Shown here one piece after another: positions 5,081-6,893 of a stretch of 6,893 bases of DNA (position 1 is the first letter of the stretch; each line of letters opens with the position of its first letter). Source of the DNA: an uncultured Ruminococcus sp. (GTDB taxonomy: Bacteria > Bacillota > Clostridia > Oscillospirales > Ruminococcaceae); NCBI GenBank assembly GCA_910584195.1, contig CAJTYV010000075.1, positions 1 to 6,893 of the forward strand, in the 5' to 3' direction. The notes beneath the pieces are model-generated. The model saw nothing but the letters and a program-made list of their open reading frames with translations. It was not told the origin of the DNA and ran no database searches. A program made the translations under genes and the position numbers.

Positions 5081-6079
5081 CTAATCTGCAACAGAAAACT
5101 CGTCCGCTGGAAGATTGACTGTCACTGTTGTTCCAATGTTTAGTTGTGACGAAACAGAAAGCGTATATCCTAACAAGAGAGAAACTTTTTTGCACATATA
5201 CAGACCGCAGCCCGTAGATTTTTGATGAATACGCCCATTAAATCCTGTATATCCCTTTTCAAACAACCGTGGTAAATCCTCGGCTGTTATACCTATACCT
5301 GTATCACTAACACATATTTGCAACGGTGTAGGCTGATAAATTGAAATACAGCCTTGTTCTGTATATTTCGCAGCGTTTGAAACCAACTGCTCTAATATAA
5401 ACAATAGCCACTTCCTGTCAGTGAGGACTGTACCATTCAGATCATGTAAGTCTATTTTCAGCCGCTTTGAAATCAAGACAACAGAGTGCTTTTTGATTGC
5501 TTCCTGTGCCAACGGCAATAACTCCACCCGTTCCAAAAACAAGTCGGAATATTGATTTTCTAACTGCAAATACTTTAATGCCATATCTATATAACACGAT
5601 ATTTGCAGCAACTCTGTTTTCCATTTGGACGGTGTGGTGTCGCCTGTTTGTAACATCAAATCCATAGAATAAACAGGGGTCTTTATTTGGTGCGTCCAGA
5701 GCGTATAATAATCATCTCTTTCTGCGTTTGTTTTTCGCTGGTTTGCCCGTTCGTTCTGCCATGTTTGCAAAATCTCTTTGACTATCTGCTGATAGCTTTC
5801 TTCCACAAGGGTATCAGCCGCCCCCAAATTAGGCATAGCAGGTAATTTTGCTTGTTTGATATTGTTCAATCGTTCACACTTTTGATAAGTGTTGCGCAAA
5901 TCCCGAAATGCAAAAGGCAGCACAAGCAGAATAAGCAGAAAAGTCGTGTATAGGATTGGCTCCATACGAACATCATAAAGGAAATACATAAAGACATTAC
6001 ATACAATCAATCCACAAAATACAACCATTACTTTATATTTATCTTTCAGATAGCAAATAAGAAAATACTTTTTATCCAA
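5081..6079 (-). CDS. BceS-type intramembrane-sensing histidine kinase
   Basis: This 332-aa sensor kinase has two closely spaced N-terminal membrane helices (about 17-35 and 42-58) and practically no extracellular domain. This is the hallmark of BceS-like kinases, which take their signal from the partner transporter. Cytoplasmic motifs are complete: H-box with phospho-accepting H130 in LWTHQIKTP, N-box N235 in LVSNAAKYT, G1 DTGIG (259-263), F-box LFEKGYTGFNGR (272-283) and G2 STGCGL (288-293). It should phosphorylate the regulator encoded directly upstream. I chose TTG 6079 because it overlaps the regulator stop by only 8 bases (TTGGATAA), has GGAAAGGA (6093-6100) upstream, though at a long 13-base spacing, and yields a family-like N-terminus. 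An ATG at 6118 or TTG at 6121 would add 13-14 residues and lacks a ribosome binding site. A terminator follows the gene. Confidence 0.9.
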   Translation of the reverse strand: MDKKYFLICYLKDKYKVMVVFCGLIVCNVFMYFLYDVRMEPILYTTFLLILLVLPFAFRDLRNTYQKCERLNNIKQAKLPAMPNLGAADTLVEESYQQIVKEILQTWQNERANQRKTNAERDDYYTLWTHQIKTPVYSMDLMLQTGDTTPSKWKTELLQISCYIDMALKYLQLENQYSDLFLERVELLPLAQEAIKKHSVVLISKRLKIDLHDLNGTVLTDRKWLLFILEQLVSNAAKYTEQGCISIYQPTPLQICVSDTGIGITAEDLPRLFEKGYTGFNGRIHQKSTGCGLYMCKKVSLLLGYTLSVSSQLNIGTTVTVNLPADEFSVAD

Positions 6080-6749
6080 CTTGATAGCCCATTCCTTTCC
6101 GGGTAACAATAAAATCATCAAGCCCGATCTTACTCAATTTATTTCTTACTCTCGTCACATTGACCGTAAGTGTATTATCATCAACAAAAGTATTGTCATT
6201 CCACAATGCTTGCATAAGTTCATCACGGGACACGCTTTTTCCGCTGTGGGTCATAAGCTCTTTTAGGATAATATAATCATTACGAGATAATTCCAATACA
6301 TTTCCCTTGTATTGCAGCTTTGCATTATCCAAATCTAATATGACATCACCGCAAGCAACTACATTCATTGCCCCTTGAAAATCATAAGTGCGCCGTAACA
6401 GGGAATTGATTTTTGCAAGCAGGAAATTTAGGTCAAAGGGTTTTAAAACAAAATCGTCACCGCCCATATTCATTGCTAAAATCATGTTCAGATTATCACT
6501 AATTGATGAAATAAAGATAATCGGTACTTTTGAAAATTTCCTTATTTCCTCACACCAATGATAGCCGTTGTAATGCGGGAGCTTTATATCTAACAAAACA
6601 ATTTCCGGCTTAAATCTGATAAACTGCTCTGTTATCTGTTGAAACTCTTTCAAGTATTCGCATTGAAATCCCCAAGCGCTTAAAAAATCACTAATGGATT
6701 GTGCTGCGTTCAGATCGTCCTCTATGATTAACACTTTATACTGTGCCAT
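6072..6749 (-). CDS. OmpR/PhoB-family response regulator (BceR-like)
   Basis: This 225-aa cytoplasmic transcription factor partners the kinase encoded immediately downstream. The receiver domain (about 1-120) has the acidic pair E10-D11-D12, phospho-acceptor D54 in LLDIKLP, the S81/S82 switch region and K103 in LKPFD. The C-terminal winged-helix domain (about 125-225) shows RDELMQALW and the recognition helix region VDDNTLTVNVTRVRNKL, typical of BceR/GraR-like regulators. The likely target is the dyad upstream of the ABC operon. AGGGGG (6757-6762) precedes the ATG by 7 bases. The start overlaps the end of the HTH gene by 14 bases, so expression is probably coupled to it. VanR is an alternative family name, but the transporter next door favours BceR. 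Confidence 0.93.
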   Translation of the reverse strand: MAQYKVLIIEDDLNAAQSISDFLSAWGFQCEYLKEFQQITEQFIRFKPEIVLLDIKLPHYNGYHWCEEIRKFSKVPIIFISSISDNLNMILAMNMGGDDFVLKPFDLNFLLAKINSLLRRTYDFQGAMNVVACGDVILDLDNAKLQYKGNVLELSRNDYIILKELMTHSGKSVSRDELMQALWNDNTFVDDNTLTVNVTRVRNKLSKIGLDDFIVTRKGMGYQVG

Positions 6750-6893
6750 GTGTCTGCCCCCTGTTTCCCTTTTTTCTTTTATCCGTTGGCTTTTCAGCGT
6801 CCTTTGGTATCAGCCACAAGCGGCTGAACTTTGCCACGCCCGGTATGCGGTTTTCCTCACATAGCTTTTGCACCCGTCTTTCTGAAATGCCCC
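6736..6893 (-). CDS. Helix-turn-helix DNA-binding protein, C-terminal part (cut by window edge)
   Basis: The last 51 codons of a minus-strand gene run in from the right window edge and end at TAA 6738-6736, overlapping the response regulator start by 14 bases in another frame. The visible residues begin GISERRVQKLCEENRIPGV, followed by a short RLWLIP segment and a basic tail (KRKKGNRGQ). This matches the C-terminal half of small MerR/excisionase-like helix-turn-helix proteins common in Clostridial mobile elements: a helix ending in LCEENRIPG, then a beta-hairpin wing with W-L-I-P. The start and N-terminal helix lie outside the window. It is probably the first gene of the regulator operon and may itself control it, but this cannot be shown here. 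Confidence 0.7.
   Translation of the reverse strand, partial: GISERRVQKLCEENRIPGVAKFSRLWLIPKDAEKPTDKRKKGNRGQTHGTV

Noticed and set aside
5081..6749. VanRS-type glycopeptide resistance regulation
   Set aside because: No van ligase, dehydrogenase or dipeptidase genes are present, and the kinase has the BceS layout with almost no extracellular loop.

Overview
The window looks like accessory DNA from a low-to-mid GC Firmicute, most likely a gut Clostridia. Reasons: strong AAAGGAG-type ribosome binding sites, A+T-rich codon use, TTG/GTG start candidates, a Clostridial-type MobC, and a BceRS-BceAB-type module. No taxonomic marker gene is present, so this is inference.

Left part (1-1085): a gene-free leader rich in nested inverted repeats (candidate origin of transfer) precedes a plus-strand mobC gene (333-674). 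The relaxase gene that normally follows mobC in Tn1549/Tn4451-like conjugative or mobilizable elements is absent. It is replaced by about 410 bases without a convincing gene. That stretch holds two minus-strand Rho-independent terminators and a third long hairpin.

Right part (1086-6893): every gene is on the minus strand. In transcription order they are: the 3' end of a helix-turn-helix DNA-binding protein (cut by the window edge), an OmpR-family response regulator, a short intramembrane-sensing type histidine kinase, then a regulatory gap, an ABC ATPase, a 654-aa FtsX/BceB-type permease, a 69-aa two-helix membrane protein, and a membrane-anchored metallophosphoesterase. Neighbouring reading frames overlap or nearly touch (HTH/RR, RR/HK, ATPase/permease), which suggests translational coupling.

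The gap between kinase and ATPase (4964-5080) is the most information-rich non-coding piece. It has a 9-bp inverted repeat resembling a BceR-type operator, then a 15-bp terminator stem with a U-tract, and a perfect TATAAT inside and just after that U-tract. The likely logic is as follows. The regulator and kinase are made from an upstream promoter outside the window and mostly terminate here. The transporter operon starts from its own promoter, which the phosphorylated regulator activates. By family analogy the transporter both senses and relieves attack by cell-wall-active peptides such as bacitracin or lantibiotics; the substrate cannot be read from sequence. The two trailing genes, a small membrane protein and an extracytoplasmic-facing phosphoesterase, are the least explained part of the module. 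The whole minus-strand block looks like resistance cargo placed between mobC and the rest of a mobile element.
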